Made by a program: the position numbers and the translations under genes. A stretch of 64,000 bases of DNA, taken from positions 86,547 to 150,546 of the forward strand of contig CACWRR010000002.1 in NCBI GenBank assembly GCA_902763335.1, written 5' to 3'. Below, in pieces: positions 45,613 through 55,818 of this stretch. Under the pieces are notes generated by a model. That model had not been told where the DNA came from, searched no databases, and saw nothing but the letters and a program-made list of their open reading frames with translations. Positions within the stretch are counted from its first letter, which is position 1. Each line of letters opens with the position of its first letter. The stretch comes from an uncultured Lachnospiraceae bacterium (GTDB lineage: Bacteria > Bacillota > Clostridia > Lachnospirales > Lachnospiraceae).

Positions 45613-47457
45613 ATGGCTAATAATATAGAAGTGCTTGACCAACAGACAATTGATAAAATAGCAGCAGGGGAAGTTGTAGAAAGACCTGCTTCTATAGTAA
45701 AAGAGCTGCTTGAAAATTCAATAGATGCCAAATCAACGGCAGTGACAGTTGAAATCAAGGAAGGCGGATTATCTTTTATCCGTGTTACAGACAACGGATT
45801 TGGAATAGATAAATCCCAGATACAGTTGGCCTTTTTAAGACATTCCACAAGTAAAATCCGTTCTATTGAGGATCTGATAACTGTATCATCGTTAGGATTC
45901 AGAGGTGAAGCGTTATCAAGTATAGCAGCAGTATCACAGGTTGAACTTATTACAAAGACTCCAGGTTCCCTTACAGGAACCAGATATATAATTGAGGGCG
46001 GTGTGGAGAAGAGTATAGATGAAATAGGTGCTCCTGATGGGACAACATTTATAATCAGAAATATATTTTTTAATACTCCGGTAAGACGTAAGTTTTTAAA
46101 GACGGCTGCTACGGAGGCAGGGTATGTTGCAGATGTAATCGAACATATGTCAATGTCCCATCCTGAGGTATCCATAAGGTTTATAAATAATAATCAGAAC
46201 AAGGTCCATACATCCGGCAATAATAAGCTGAAGGATATAATATATAACATATACGGAAGAGATATAACATCTAATCTTATAGAAGTTGAATCAGCGGGAA
46301 AACTTATGAATATAAGTGGCTACATAGGAAAACCTGTTATATCAAGAGGTAACAGAAATTTTGAAAATTATTATATTAACGGCAGGTATATAAAAAGCAA
46401 TATTGTCTATAAGGCAATAGAGGATGCGTATAAACCGTTCATGATGCAGCACAGATATCCGTTTACATCCCTGCACATAGAGATTGACCAGACTCTTCTG
46501 GATGTGAATGTTCATCCTTCAAAGATGGAACTCAGATTTAAAAATCCGGAGGAAATATACCCTGAAATATATAATACAATTTCAAATGCACTTGTAAAAC
46601 GTGAGCTGATACCGGATGTTGTTCCGGGGAAAAGCGAAAATCCCAAAGCAGCTCCTGTTAAAAAAGCACCAATCCCGGAACCCTTTGAAAAAAAAAGAAT
46701 GGCAATAGCAGAACCGGCTCCTGAATATATAGAAAAGCCAAAACCTGAATCAGGACCTGAACCGCAGCCGGCTGTTAATGTTAATCCTATTATGGAGGAA
46801 AAGCTGATTCCACCTATAAATGATAGAAAGCCTGAACAGCTTGAGTTGTTTGATGACAGGTTATTATCTAAAACATCAAGGTGTCACCATAGACTGATAG
46901 GACAGATATTTGATACTTACTGGCTTGTAGAATACAATAACTGCCTGTATATGATTGATCAGCATGCTGCACATGAAAAAGTCTTATATGAACGTACAAT
47001 GAAGGGACTTAAAACAAAACAGTATACATCACAGCAGATTAATCCGCCTATAATATTAAGTCTCTCGATTAAAGAAGAGGAAATGTTAAAAAAGCACATT
47101 GATAATTTTAAAGAGATAGGATATGAAATCGAGCATTTCGGTGGACGGGAATACGCTGTAAGAGCCGTGCCTGATAATATGCTTTCGATTTCTAAAAAAG
47201 AGCTGTTAATTGAAATGCTTGACTCACTGTCAGATGATACGGCATCTAAAACGGCGGATATAATAACCGAACGTATAGCAACTATGTCGTGTAAGGCAGC
47301 AGTAAAGGGAAATAATACGCTTAGTGATGATGAAGCAAACGCTCTTATAGAGGAGCTGCTTGAACTTGAAAATCCATATAATTGTCCTCATGGAAGACCT
47401 ACTATTATATCAATGAGCAAATATGAAATAGAAAAGAAATTTAAACGAATAGTATAA
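45613..47457 (+). CDS. mutL: DNA mismatch repair endonuclease MutL
   Basis: The 614-residue product has the GHKL ATPase (VKELLENSIDA, DNGFGI, GFRGEALSSIAAV), the TTFIIRNIFFNTPVR loop, an extended proline-rich linker (about residues 335-395) and a C-terminal endonuclease domain with DQHAAHEKVLYE (motif DQHA-X2-E-X4-E, about residue 449) and CPHGRPT. So it is the nicking type, as expected without MutH. The start follows ATGGAGG with an in-frame ATG five codons upstream. Confidence 0.97.
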   Translation: MANNIEVLDQQTIDKIAAGEVVERPASIVKELLENSIDAKSTAVTVEIKEGGLSFIRVTDNGFGIDKSQIQLAFLRHSTSKIRSIEDLITVSSLGFRGEALSSIAAVSQVELITKTPGSLTGTRYIIEGGVEKSIDEIGAPDGTTFIIRNIFFNTPVRRKFLKTAATEAGYVADVIEHMSMSHPEVSIRFINNNQNKVHTSGNNKLKDIIYNIYGRDITSNLIEVESAGKLMNISGYIGKPVISRGNRNFENYYINGRYIKSNIVYKAIEDAYKPFMMQHRYPFTSLHIEIDQTLLDVNVHPSKMELRFKNPEEIYPEIYNTISNALVKRELIPDVVPGKSENPKAAPVKKAPIPEPFEKKRMAIAEPAPEYIEKPKPESGPEPQPAVNVNPIMEEKLIPPINDRKPEQLELFDDRLLSKTSRCHHRLIGQIFDTYWLVEYNNCLYMIDQHAAHEKVLYERTMKGLKTKQYTSQQINPPIILSLSIKEEEMLKKHIDNFKEIGYEIEHFGGREYAVRAVPDNMLSISKKELLIEMLDSLSDDTASKTADIITERIATMSCKAAVKGNNTLSDDEANALIEELLELENPYNCPHGRPTIISMSKYEIEKKFKRIV

Positions 47458-47464
47458 AAGACAG

Positions 47465-48457
47465 ATGGGAATGAGTAGATTGAACACAAAACCACCACTT
47501 ATTGTTCTGACCGGCCCGACTGCTTCGGGAAAAACAGCACTGTCAGTTGAGCTTGCCGGACAATTAAATGCAGAAATAATCAGCGCGGATTCAATACAGG
47601 TATACAGACATATGGATATTGGCTCTGCTAAAGTAACTCCTGATGAAATGAAAGGAATAAAACATTATCTTATAGACGAGCTTAATCCGGATGAAGAATT
47701 TAATATTTACAGATTCAAAGAATTGGCAACTAAGTATATAAACCGGATTTACAGTAAAGGCAAGATACCTATGATTGTCGGCGGAACAGGATTTTATATA
47801 CAGTCGGTAGTATATGATGTGGATTTTAGCGAGACGGATGATTCGCATGAATACAGACATGAACTTGAACAACTGGCAGAAAAGCATGGTGCCATATATC
47901 TGCATAAGATGCTTATGGATGTAGACAAAGTAACGGCAGATAAGGTACATTACAACAATGTTAAAAGAGTGATAAGAGCTCTTGAGTATTACCACGATAC
48001 GGGAATGCCGATTTCTGAACATAATACTGCCCAACAGGAACGTGTATCACCATATAACTTTATATATTTTGTTCTGACTGATGAAAGAAGCAGGCTTTAT
48101 GAAAGGATAGATACAAGAGTTGACGAAATGTTTAAGTCAGGGCTTGTGGATGAGGTTAAATGGCTGTTAAACAACGGATGTACATCGGATATGATTTCCA
48201 TGCAGGGAATAGGTTATAAAGAAGTCGTTTCATATCTGAATGGAGAAATGGGGCTTGATGAAACGATAGAGCTTATAAAAAAGAATACAAGACATTTTGC
48301 CAAACGGCAGCTTACATGGTTCAGAAGAGAAAAAGAAGTAAAATGGATTGATTTATCAGAGTATGGTTACGATAAAAATATTATGTCAACTAAAATAATA
48401 GAATGCTGTAAGATGAAAGGAATAACAGATTATGAATTTACAGGAAATGTACAATAA
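47465..48457 (+). CDS. miaA: tRNA dimethylallyltransferase
   Basis: Adds the isopentenyl group to A37 of tRNAs reading UNN codons, giving the substrate of MiaB. The 330-residue product has LTGPTASGKTALS, SADSIQVYRHMDIGSAK, GGTGFYIQSVVYD and the zinc/tRNA-contacting FAKRQLTWFRRE. Several start codons are possible within the first 15 nt; I keep the first ATG. It overlaps the next gene by 26 nt. Together with miaB it completes ms2i6A37 synthesis. Confidence 0.96.
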   Translation: MGMSRLNTKPPLIVLTGPTASGKTALSVELAGQLNAEIISADSIQVYRHMDIGSAKVTPDEMKGIKHYLIDELNPDEEFNIYRFKELATKYINRIYSKGKIPMIVGGTGFYIQSVVYDVDFSETDDSHEYRHELEQLAEKHGAIYLHKMLMDVDKVTADKVHYNNVKRVIRALEYYHDTGMPISEHNTAQQERVSPYNFIYFVLTDERSRLYERIDTRVDEMFKSGLVDEVKWLLNNGCTSDMISMQGIGYKEVVSYLNGEMGLDETIELIKKNTRHFAKRQLTWFRREKEVKWIDLSEYGYDKNIMSTKIIECCKMKGITDYEFTGNVQ

Positions 48458-49712
48458 CGCAGGAATAAGTAAAGAAGTATTTGAATTCTGCACAAAAACA
48501 GAGGAAGGATTGAGAGAAAGATTTGATGAGATAGATTCAGTTTCTGAATATAATCAGCTTAAAGTTTTAACGGCAATGCAGAAAAACAGGGTGAGTGATG
48601 TACATTTTGCCGCAACTACAGGCTATGGATATAATGACCTCGGACGAGATACACTTGAAGATGTGTATGCAGATGTATTTCACACGGAATCTGCAATAGT
48701 CAGACCGCAGATAGTATGTGGAACCCATGCACTTGCACTTGCCCTTTCTGCAAATTTAAGACCGGGTGATGAACTTATATCTGTTTCCGGAAAACCATAT
48801 GACACACTTGAAGAAGTAATAGGAATAAGACCTTCGAAAGGTTCACTCAAAGAATACGGGGTGACATATAAACAGGTTGAACTGCTTGAGGACGGTTCTT
48901 TTGACAAAAATGGTATTAAGAATGCCATAAGTGATAATACTAAAATGATAGCAATTCAGCGTTCTAAAGGATATTTATCAAGAAAAACCCTCTCGCCGGA
49001 TGAGATAGGAGATGTAATAGCTTTCATAAAGTCAATTAATAAAGACATAATTGTTATGGTTGACAACTGTTACGGTGAATTTGTATGTACATCTGAGCCG
49101 TCAGATTATGGTGCTGATATGACTGTAGGTTCACTTATAAAAAATCCGGGAGGAGGACTTGCAGCAACAGGAGGATACATTGCAGGAACAAAGGAATGTA
49201 TTGACAATATTTCATACAGACTTACGGCACCGGGACTCGGAAAGGAAGTTGGGGCAAATCTTGGTTCAATTCAAAGCTTTTATCAGGGGCTTTTCCTTGC
49301 ACCGACAGTTACGGCAGGAGCATTAAAGGGAGCGATTTTTGCAGCTAATATCTATGAGGCACTTGGTTATAAAGTCATACCTGACAATAAGGAACCGCGT
49401 TATGATATAATACAGGCCATCGAGTTTTTAAAACCGGAAGGTCTGATTGAGTTTTGCAAGGGAATTCAGGCTGCTGCACCTGTTGACAGTTATGTTACAC
49501 CTGAGCCTTGGGACATGCCGGGATATGATTCGCAGGTTATAATGGCGGCAGGAGCCTTTGTTCAGGGTTCATCAATAGAACTCAGTGCAGACGGACCGTT
49601 AAAACCGCCGTATACAGCATATTTTCAGGGAGGCCTTACATGGAATCATGCAAAATACGGAATAATGATGTCGTTACAGAAATTAGTTGAAGCGGGTATT
49701 GTTAAATTATAA
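48432..49712 (+). CDS. methionine gamma-lyase family protein (YnbB-type)
   Basis: PLP-dependent Cys/Met-metabolism-like enzyme of 426 residues with RVSDVHFAATTGYGYNDLGRDTLEDVYADVFHTE, the PLP phosphate contact GTHALALAL, VDNCYGEFV and the Schiff-base Lys in GSLIKNPGGG. It is the COG4100/YnbB family, sometimes named aluminium-resistance protein, which is often found next to miaA or glnR; the true reaction is unknown. The start overlaps miaA and GGAA-type ribosome binding sites are weak, so coupling is likely. Confidence 0.9.
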   Translation: MNLQEMYNNAGISKEVFEFCTKTEEGLRERFDEIDSVSEYNQLKVLTAMQKNRVSDVHFAATTGYGYNDLGRDTLEDVYADVFHTESAIVRPQIVCGTHALALALSANLRPGDELISVSGKPYDTLEEVIGIRPSKGSLKEYGVTYKQVELLEDGSFDKNGIKNAISDNTKMIAIQRSKGYLSRKTLSPDEIGDVIAFIKSINKDIIVMVDNCYGEFVCTSEPSDYGADMTVGSLIKNPGGGLAATGGYIAGTKECIDNISYRLTAPGLGKEVGANLGSIQSFYQGLFLAPTVTAGALKGAIFAANIYEALGYKVIPDNKEPRYDIIQAIEFLKPEGLIEFCKGIQAAAPVDSYVTPEPWDMPGYDSQVIMAAGAFVQGSSIELSADGPLKPPYTAYFQGGLTWNHAKYGIMMSLQKLVEAGIVKL

Positions 49713-49727
49713 CTATTATGGTATTAT
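49699..49727 (+). promoter_or_regulatory. promoter of the radC-mre unit
   Basis: TTGTTA (49699-49704), 17 bases, TATTAT (49722-49727), partly inside the 3' end of the previous gene. Confidence 0.55.
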
Positions 49728-49777
49728 ATAGGTTGGTTTTCTGTTGAACCCGGAGAGCTTTCAGGAGGAAACCATTT

Positions 49778-50473
49778 ATGAATTCAATATCAACAATTAA
49801 AGAAATGAAAGAAGAATACCGCCCATATGAAAAATGTATGGCATACGGACCTGAAGTGCTCAGTGATCAGGAGCTTTTAGCGGTTATTATAAAAACCGGC
49901 TCAAAGGGAATTTCATCCGTAAATCTTGCAGAAAGAATACTATCACTTACAAAGAATGGCAGCGGACTGTTAGGCATAATGCATCTGTCGGTTGAGGAAC
50001 TTATGGAAGTAAATGGTATAGGTAAGGTTAAGGCGTTACAGCTTAAATGTGTTATGGAACTGTCAAAACGCATAGCAAAAGCAGATGCATCATCTTCGTT
50101 GGATTTTTCAAATCCGGATACGATTGCGGATTATTATATGGAAGATTTAAGACATGAAGAGAAGGAACATCTGGTAGTTACAATGCTTGATACTAAGATG
50201 AAGTTTGCAGGTGACATTATCATGACAACGGGAACGGTAAATTCTTCACTTGTTTCAACAAGAGAGATATTTATTGAAGCGTTAAAACGCAGGGCAGTGT
50301 ATATTGTCCTTATTCACAATCACCCGAGCGGCAGTCCGGCACCCAGCAGGGATGATATAAGAAGTACCAAACAGGTAAAAGAAGCCGGAGAACTTATTGG
50401 CATTACTTTATTAGATCATATAATAATCGGAGATAATAGATATACCAGTATGAGAAAAAACGGTATATTATGA
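49778..50473 (+). CDS. radC: RadC-family JAMM-domain protein
   Basis: The 231-residue product has an N-terminal helix-hairpin-helix part (VNGIGKVKALQLK) and the MPN/JAMM metal motif HNHPSGSPAPSRDD. The family role is uncertain; a DNA-repair function has been disputed. AGGAGG precedes the ATG. radC directly upstream of mreB is the conserved Firmicutes order. Confidence 0.94.
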   Translation: MNSISTIKEMKEEYRPYEKCMAYGPEVLSDQELLAVIIKTGSKGISSVNLAERILSLTKNGSGLLGIMHLSVEELMEVNGIGKVKALQLKCVMELSKRIAKADASSSLDFSNPDTIADYYMEDLRHEEKEHLVVTMLDTKMKFAGDIIMTTGTVNSSLVSTREIFIEALKRRAVYIVLIHNHPSGSPAPSRDDIRSTKQVKEAGELIGITLLDHIIIGDNRYTSMRKNGIL

Positions 50474-50492
50474 AAGGAAAATGGAGGAAATT

Positions 50493-51509
50493 ATGGCACA
50501 GCATGCATATGGTATCGATATAGGTACAAGTAATTTTAAGTTATTTAGTGTAGCAAACAAAAAAATGATAAACGAAAAAAACGTTATCGCAATAAAGAAT
50601 AAAAATGAAATATATTCATTTGGAGATCCGGCTTTTGAGATGTACGAAAAGGCTCCGGCAAATATTGACGTATCTTTTCCGGTAAAATATGGCGTAATAG
50701 CAGATATAAAAAACATGGGAACATTATTTGAGTGCTTTGTACAGAAAATTAACGGTCAGAATAATGGCGGAGATTTCTGTATTGCAGTTCCTACTGATAT
50801 TACAGAAGTTGAAAAAAGAGCATTCTATGATCTCATTGCTGAATCACATGTAAAATCAAAACATATCAACGTAGTAGAAAAACCTATAGCTGATGCAGTT
50901 GGTGTAGGCCTTGACGTTGAAAGCCCGAAAGGCAAACTTATCATAGACATAGGCTCTGATACAACAGAAATCTCTGTTATTTCACTTGGAGGTATAGTTC
51001 TCAGTAAGATTATAAAAACAGGTGGAAACAAACTTGATGATACAATATGCAATATTGTCAGAAAACAGTACAATTTAATTATCGGTTCACGAACAGCCGA
51101 GCAGATAAAAATCAATCTTGCAGATGCAATGAACTCAAGCGACAGTACCCACGTTGCATATGGAAGAAATATTGTTACAGGACTTCCGGCAATGAAGGAT
51201 ATCTCTTCAGAACTTGTTTATCAGGCTATACAGGAATGTCTCCATTCAATCATTGATTCCGTAAAAATGATTTTAGAGAGAACTCCACCTGAATTATCAG
51301 CAGATATTATTGAAGCAGGTGCATATCTGACAGGCGGTTCTGCAATGATTAAAAATCTTGATGCTCTTATTCAGAAGGAGACAGGATTAAAGGTTAATAT
51401 TTGTGATGCTCCGGCTGAAGCAGTAATACGAGGTTTGTCAGAAATCGTTTCAAACGATAAACTTCACGGACTTATGTTTGTGCCAAGAGAAAAACAATAC
51501 AACGACTAA
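50493..51509 (+). CDS. mreB: rod shape-determining protein MreB (divergent)
   Basis: Bacterial actin guiding lateral wall synthesis. The 338-residue product has the phosphate-1 loop GIDIGTSNFKLFS (most MreBs read DLGTANTLVY), EKPIADAVGVG, the phosphate-2 loop DIGSDTTEISVISLGG, and the adenosine motif TGGSAMIKNLDALI. The identity follows from these and from mreC, mreD and pbp2 downstream. The divergence of the first loop is moderate. The start follows ATGGAGG at the usual spacing, and an in-frame ATG lies four codons upstream. Confidence 0.92.
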   Translation: MAQHAYGIDIGTSNFKLFSVANKKMINEKNVIAIKNKNEIYSFGDPAFEMYEKAPANIDVSFPVKYGVIADIKNMGTLFECFVQKINGQNNGGDFCIAVPTDITEVEKRAFYDLIAESHVKSKHINVVEKPIADAVGVGLDVESPKGKLIIDIGSDTTEISVISLGGIVLSKIIKTGGNKLDDTICNIVRKQYNLIIGSRTAEQIKINLADAMNSSDSTHVAYGRNIVTGLPAMKDISSELVYQAIQECLHSIIDSVKMILERTPPELSADIIEAGAYLTGGSAMIKNLDALIQKETGLKVNICDAPAEAVIRGLSEIVSNDKLHGLMFVPREKQYND

Positions 51510-51531
51510 TAAAAATAAATAGGTGGTAAAT

Positions 51532-52383
51532 ATGAAAAAACGTAGCGAGAGCATTTTTCCAACTAAATATATTTTATTTATCCTCACATTTATATGTGCA
51601 GCATGTATTGTCCTGTCCATCGTGTATGATGATTTTGGAAGACCTGTGAAAAATGCGGTTGCAACTGTTGTGATTCCGGTTCAGGAAGGAATCAATAAGG
51701 CAGGCGGCTGGCTGTCTGCACGTTCAGATGATTTGAAAGAACTCCGTGATGTTATGAAAGAGAACGAATCATTAAAAGCTGAGATTGAATCATTGCGTGA
51801 AGAAAATACATCTTTAGTCTTGAATAATAATAAGCTGAAGGAACTTCAGGAACTTTTGGGACTAAGCAATCAGTATGGAACGTATGAGAAGGTTGCAGCA
51901 AGTGTTATAAGCAAAGACAGCAGTAACTGGTTTTCTTCATTTACTATAGATAAGGGTAGTGATGATGGCATTGCGGTTGATATGAATGTAATTGGAAACG
52001 GAGGATTAATCGGTATAGTTACCAAAGTTGGAAAAAACTACGCTGTGGTAAGATCCATCATTGATGATTCAAGCAATGTAAGTGCACAGTTTTCTAAAAC
52101 ACAGGACACCTGCATTGTAGAAGGTGATTTAAAACTTGTTAATGACGGAATACTTCCTATTACAAATATTAATAAAGATGTTACGGTTGCAGATGGTGAT
52201 ATGGTTGTGACATCCAATATCAGCAATAAGTTTCTTCCGGGTATCCTTATCGGATATGTAAAGGAAGTGTCCAATGATTCAAATAATCTTACAAAGTCCG
52301 GGTATATCACACCCGTTGCAGATTTTGCACATGTCAGTGATGTGCTTGTAATAACCCAGTTAAAAGCAACAGTAGAAGAATAG
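51532..52383 (+). CDS. mreC: rod shape-determining protein MreC
   Basis: The 283-residue product has one N-terminal membrane helix (about 11-31), a coiled coil rich in Glu, Leu and Asn (about 70-115) and the two MreC beta-barrels (VISKDSSNWFSSFTIDKGSDDGI ... MNVIGNGGLIGIVTKVG). It forms the extracellular scaffold for PBP2. AGGTGG precedes the ATG. MreD follows directly. Confidence 0.93.
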   Translation: MKKRSESIFPTKYILFILTFICAACIVLSIVYDDFGRPVKNAVATVVIPVQEGINKAGGWLSARSDDLKELRDVMKENESLKAEIESLREENTSLVLNNNKLKELQELLGLSNQYGTYEKVAASVISKDSSNWFSSFTIDKGSDDGIAVDMNVIGNGGLIGIVTKVGKNYAVVRSIIDDSSNVSAQFSKTQDTCIVEGDLKLVNDGILPITNINKDVTVADGDMVVTSNISNKFLPGILIGYVKEVSNDSNNLTKSGYITPVADFAHVSDVLVITQLKATVEE

Positions 52384-52393
52384 AGGTGTTAAT

Positions 52394-52912
52394 TTGTTAA
52401 AAAAAGTTATTATGACACTTTTGGTATTTATATTTTATTTACTGCAGTGTACATTATTTAAAACATTTTCACTCGGCTCAGTTTCACCAAATCTCCTGCT
52501 TATACTGACGTTTTGTGCGGGATTTATGGGCGGACGTAAAATGGGAATGTATGTCGGCATTTTATCAGGACTTATTCTGGATCTGTTTTATGGTGACGTG
52601 CTTGGATTTAACACACTTTTGCTTCTCTACATAGGATATGTAAACGGAATGTTTAATAAAATGTTTTATGATGAGGTTATAACCCTGCCGTTAGCGCTGT
52701 TGGTAGGCAGCCAGCTTTCATACAGCATAATATACTATGTTTTCAATTTCCTTTTGAGAAACAGACTGGATATCGGTTATTATTTTATTCATATAATGCT
52801 GCCTGAACTTGCATATACGGTTATTATCTCTGTGCTTATATACAGGCTGCTTTTGAGATTAAACAGAAAACTAGACGAAATAGAAAAAAGGAGTGCGACA
52901 AAATTTGGTTAG
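52394..52912 (+). CDS. mreD: rod shape-determining protein MreD
   Basis: The 172-residue product has five to six hydrophobic segments and the MreD pattern FKTFSLGSVSPNLLLILTFCAGFMGGRKMGMYVGILSGLILDLFYGD. It starts with TTG after GAGGTG (5 nt). It overlaps the pbp2 start by 8 nt. Confidence 0.9.
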   Translation: MLKKVIMTLLVFIFYLLQCTLFKTFSLGSVSPNLLLILTFCAGFMGGRKMGMYVGILSGLILDLFYGDVLGFNTLLLLYIGYVNGMFNKMFYDEVITLPLALLVGSQLSYSIIYYVFNFLLRNRLDIGYYFIHIMLPELAYTVIISVLIYRLLLRLNRKLDEIEKRSATKFG

Positions 52913-55766
52913 GGATATTCTAGAAGCAATTTTAAATTTTTTAAAGTCCAGAGCATTTGTTGTGCTGGTTGTATTTGGATTAATGTTTTCTGTTTTGCTT
53001 TACAGGGTATTTTATCTGCAGATTGTAAAATCAGATTACTATCTTAACAATTATCTCCAGATTGCAGAGAGAACAGTCACGACATCCGGTACAAGAGGAC
53101 TGATTTACGACAGAAACGGTATTCCGCTTGCATCAAACCAGCTTGCGTATACTGTGACAATAGAAGATAATTTAAATTACAAAGATGAAGATTACGATGA
53201 AAAACTAAATGAAATCATTTATAACGTTATAAGAATCGTTGAACAGAACGGTGACGTGTTAAATAATGATTTTTCAATAATTCTCGGAACCAACGGAGAG
53301 TACATGTATTCAGTTGCGTCCGATAATGCACGTTTAAGATTTTTAAGAGATATTTATGGAAAAAAATCAATAGACGAACTTGATTCAGATAAAGAAACAC
53401 TGTCAACTTCAACAGCAGAAGATGTAATGAAGTATTTATGCGGTAAAAAAAGATTTAATATTGATAATGAAAAATATACAAAGTCAGATAAATTAAAAAT
53501 TGCAATAATAAGATATAATCTGTCACTGAATTCATTTCAGAAGTATATGACAACAGAAATTGCCAATAATGTAAGTGATAAAACTGTTGCCGCAATATAT
53601 GAAAATGCTGCTGACTTAACGGGTGTTCAGGTAACTGAAAAAACACAGCGTGTGTATAATGATAGTGTGTACTTTGCACATATTTTAGGATATACTGGTA
53701 CGATTTCAGAAGACCAGCTTGCTGAGTTTAACATGTCAGTCGAAAATAAGGATGACGAGTATATTTCTTCAGATGTTGTGGGTAAATCCGGTATCGAACA
53801 GTACATGGAAAAATATCTTCAGGGCTCTAAAGGTTATGAAAAAATGTTTGTTGACAGTACCGGTAATATACTGGAAGTAACAGATGAAAAAGAAAACGGA
53901 GCCGGAAATGATGTGTATCTTACACTTGATGCAAATCTGCAGAAGGCTGCCTACAATATTCTTGAGCAAAAGCTTGCGGGTATATTATATTCAAAGATTG
54001 TAAATTATGAGGTACATCCTACTGAAAATGCAAAAACAATTCCTATTTATGTAAGGGATGTATATGCACAGATGATTTGCAATAATGTGGTTGATCTGAA
54101 TAAATTCGGAGACGAAACGGCCAGCAGTAACGAACAGCGTGTCAATTCAAAATTTGCATCACGGCAGACCGATGTATTATCTACGGTGCAGTCATATCTT
54201 ACATCTGAGGATAATACACCTATGTCATCGCTGTCAGAGGAAAACAACACATATTTAACATATATTTATGATAAGCTGTCATCTGAACAGATTATAGACA
54301 AGTCTGCAATTAATACTGATGATGAAACATACAAAAAATGGAAAAAAGAGTCGATAAGCCTTAGAGAATTTTTGTTATATGCCATTTCACAGAACTGGAT
54401 AAGCTCATCAAAATTATATGAAGATTCAGAACAGAAGTATTCAAGTACTGATGAAATATATGCAGCTCTTGTAAATCATATATTTGATTCGCTTCCGAAT
54501 GATACGGATTTTTCAAAAAAAATCTATTATTATCTGATTGAAAATGGTACAATATCCGGAAACGAAGTGTGCATGCTTTTATTTGACCAGGGTGTTTTGG
54601 AATATGATGAAAATGCATATAATCAGCTTGCATCCGGTAATTCAGGATATGCATACAATTTTATATTACAGCAGATAAAGGATATGAAAATTACTCCTGC
54701 ACAGGTAGCACTTGATCCGTGTTCGGCATCAGTTGTAATAACAGATGTCAATTCAGGTCAGGTACTTGCACTTGTAACATATCCAAGTTATGATAATAAC
54801 AAATTGTCAGGAAGTGTTGATGCGGAATACTGGAAAAAATTAAATGATGACCAGTCTCTTCCTTTGTATAACCGTGCTACACAGACAAGAACAGCTCCGG
54901 GTTCTACATTTAAGATGATTACAGCTATTACAGGACTTGAGAATGGCATTATATCTCCGGGATCAACCATTGTAGACCGTGGAGAATTTACTAAAATTAC
55001 ACCTTCACCTAAATGTTGGAAATATCCTTCAAATCACGGAGCGATAAATGTTTCACAGGCACTTGCTTTTTCATGTAACTATTTCTTTTATGAAGTAGGG
55101 TATGAATTGAGTATTGATTCTAATGGAACCTTTAACAGTGCTCTCGGACTTGCAAAAATAAAGAAATATGCTGATGAGCTTGGATTAACATCTCTGTCAG
55201 GAGTAGAAATAGATGAGAACGAACCGCTTTATTCTACTGACAATTCAGTACGTTCGGCAATCGGACAGGGTTCAAACAGTTATTCGGATATCCAGCTTGC
55301 AAGATATATTACATCGGTTGCAAACAGTGGAAATAACTATAAACTTACACTGTTAAACAAGGTATTAAGTTCATCAGGAGATACGGTTGAATCATTTGAA
55401 CCGGTTCTCACAAACACAACTGATATAAGCTCATCTACATGGAATGCTGTCCATAACGGAATGCGTCAGGTTATAGTTTCGGGTACTGCAAAGAAAACTT
55501 TTGAAGGCTTTAATATCGAAGTAGCAGGAAAGACCGGAACTGCACAGGAGAATAAGCTCCGTTCAAATCATTCCGTTTTTGTAGCATATGCGCCATACAG
55601 CAATCCTGAGATAGGAATAAGCGTACTTATACCTAATGGTGAATCAACCGGATATACAGCAGAAATAGTAAGAGACATAGTGGCTTATTATTACAATCCG
55701 TCTACACTTGACCAGGTACTTAACAATACTGCTGCAATACCTACAAGCGGTGTATCAAGTGAGTAA
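52905..55766 (+). CDS. mrdA: penicillin-binding protein 2, with large insertion
   Basis: Class B transpeptidase of the elongasome. The 953-residue product has one membrane anchor, the dimerisation/pedestal region (TRGLIYDRNGIPLASN, VVGKSGIEQYMEKYLQG), and the transpeptidase with the acyl-Ser in APGSTFKM (about residue 665), SCN (about 723) and KTGTA (about 876). Between YLTLDANLQ (about 336) and LDPCSASVVITDVNSG (about 601) lies a roughly 240-residue, mostly charged helical insertion; E. coli PBP2 is about 630 residues. The start is taken as TTG after AAAAGGAG (11 nt); an in-frame GTG at 52893 overlaps the Shine-Dalgarno sequence. Minicell genes and rodA follow, completing an elongation/division cluster. 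Confidence 0.95.
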   Translation: MVRDILEAILNFLKSRAFVVLVVFGLMFSVLLYRVFYLQIVKSDYYLNNYLQIAERTVTTSGTRGLIYDRNGIPLASNQLAYTVTIEDNLNYKDEDYDEKLNEIIYNVIRIVEQNGDVLNNDFSIILGTNGEYMYSVASDNARLRFLRDIYGKKSIDELDSDKETLSTSTAEDVMKYLCGKKRFNIDNEKYTKSDKLKIAIIRYNLSLNSFQKYMTTEIANNVSDKTVAAIYENAADLTGVQVTEKTQRVYNDSVYFAHILGYTGTISEDQLAEFNMSVENKDDEYISSDVVGKSGIEQYMEKYLQGSKGYEKMFVDSTGNILEVTDEKENGAGNDVYLTLDANLQKAAYNILEQKLAGILYSKIVNYEVHPTENAKTIPIYVRDVYAQMICNNVVDLNKFGDETASSNEQRVNSKFASRQTDVLSTVQSYLTSEDNTPMSSLSEENNTYLTYIYDKLSSEQIIDKSAINTDDETYKKWKKESISLREFLLYAISQNWISSSKLYEDSEQKYSSTDEIYAALVNHIFDSLPNDTDFSKKIYYYLIENGTISGNEVCMLLFDQGVLEYDENAYNQLASGNSGYAYNFILQQIKDMKITPAQVALDPCSASVVITDVNSGQVLALVTYPSYDNNKLSGSVDAEYWKKLNDDQSLPLYNRATQTRTAPGSTFKMITAITGLENGIISPGSTIVDRGEFTKITPSPKCWKYPSNHGAINVSQALAFSCNYFFYEVGYELSIDSNGTFNSALGLAKIKKYADELGLTSLSGVEIDENEPLYSTDNSVRSAIGQGSNSYSDIQLARYITSVANSGNNYKLTLLNKVLSSSGDTVESFEPVLTNTTDISSSTWNAVHNGMRQVIVSGTAKKTFEGFNIEVAGKTGTAQENKLRSNHSVFVAYAPYSNPEIGISVLIPNGESTGYTAEIVRDIVAYYYNPSTLDQVLNNTAAIPTSGVSSE

Positions 55767-55818
55767 GGATATGTAATCTGACTCTGTTAAATTATGAAAG
55801 GAAAATTTTTGGTGTGTA

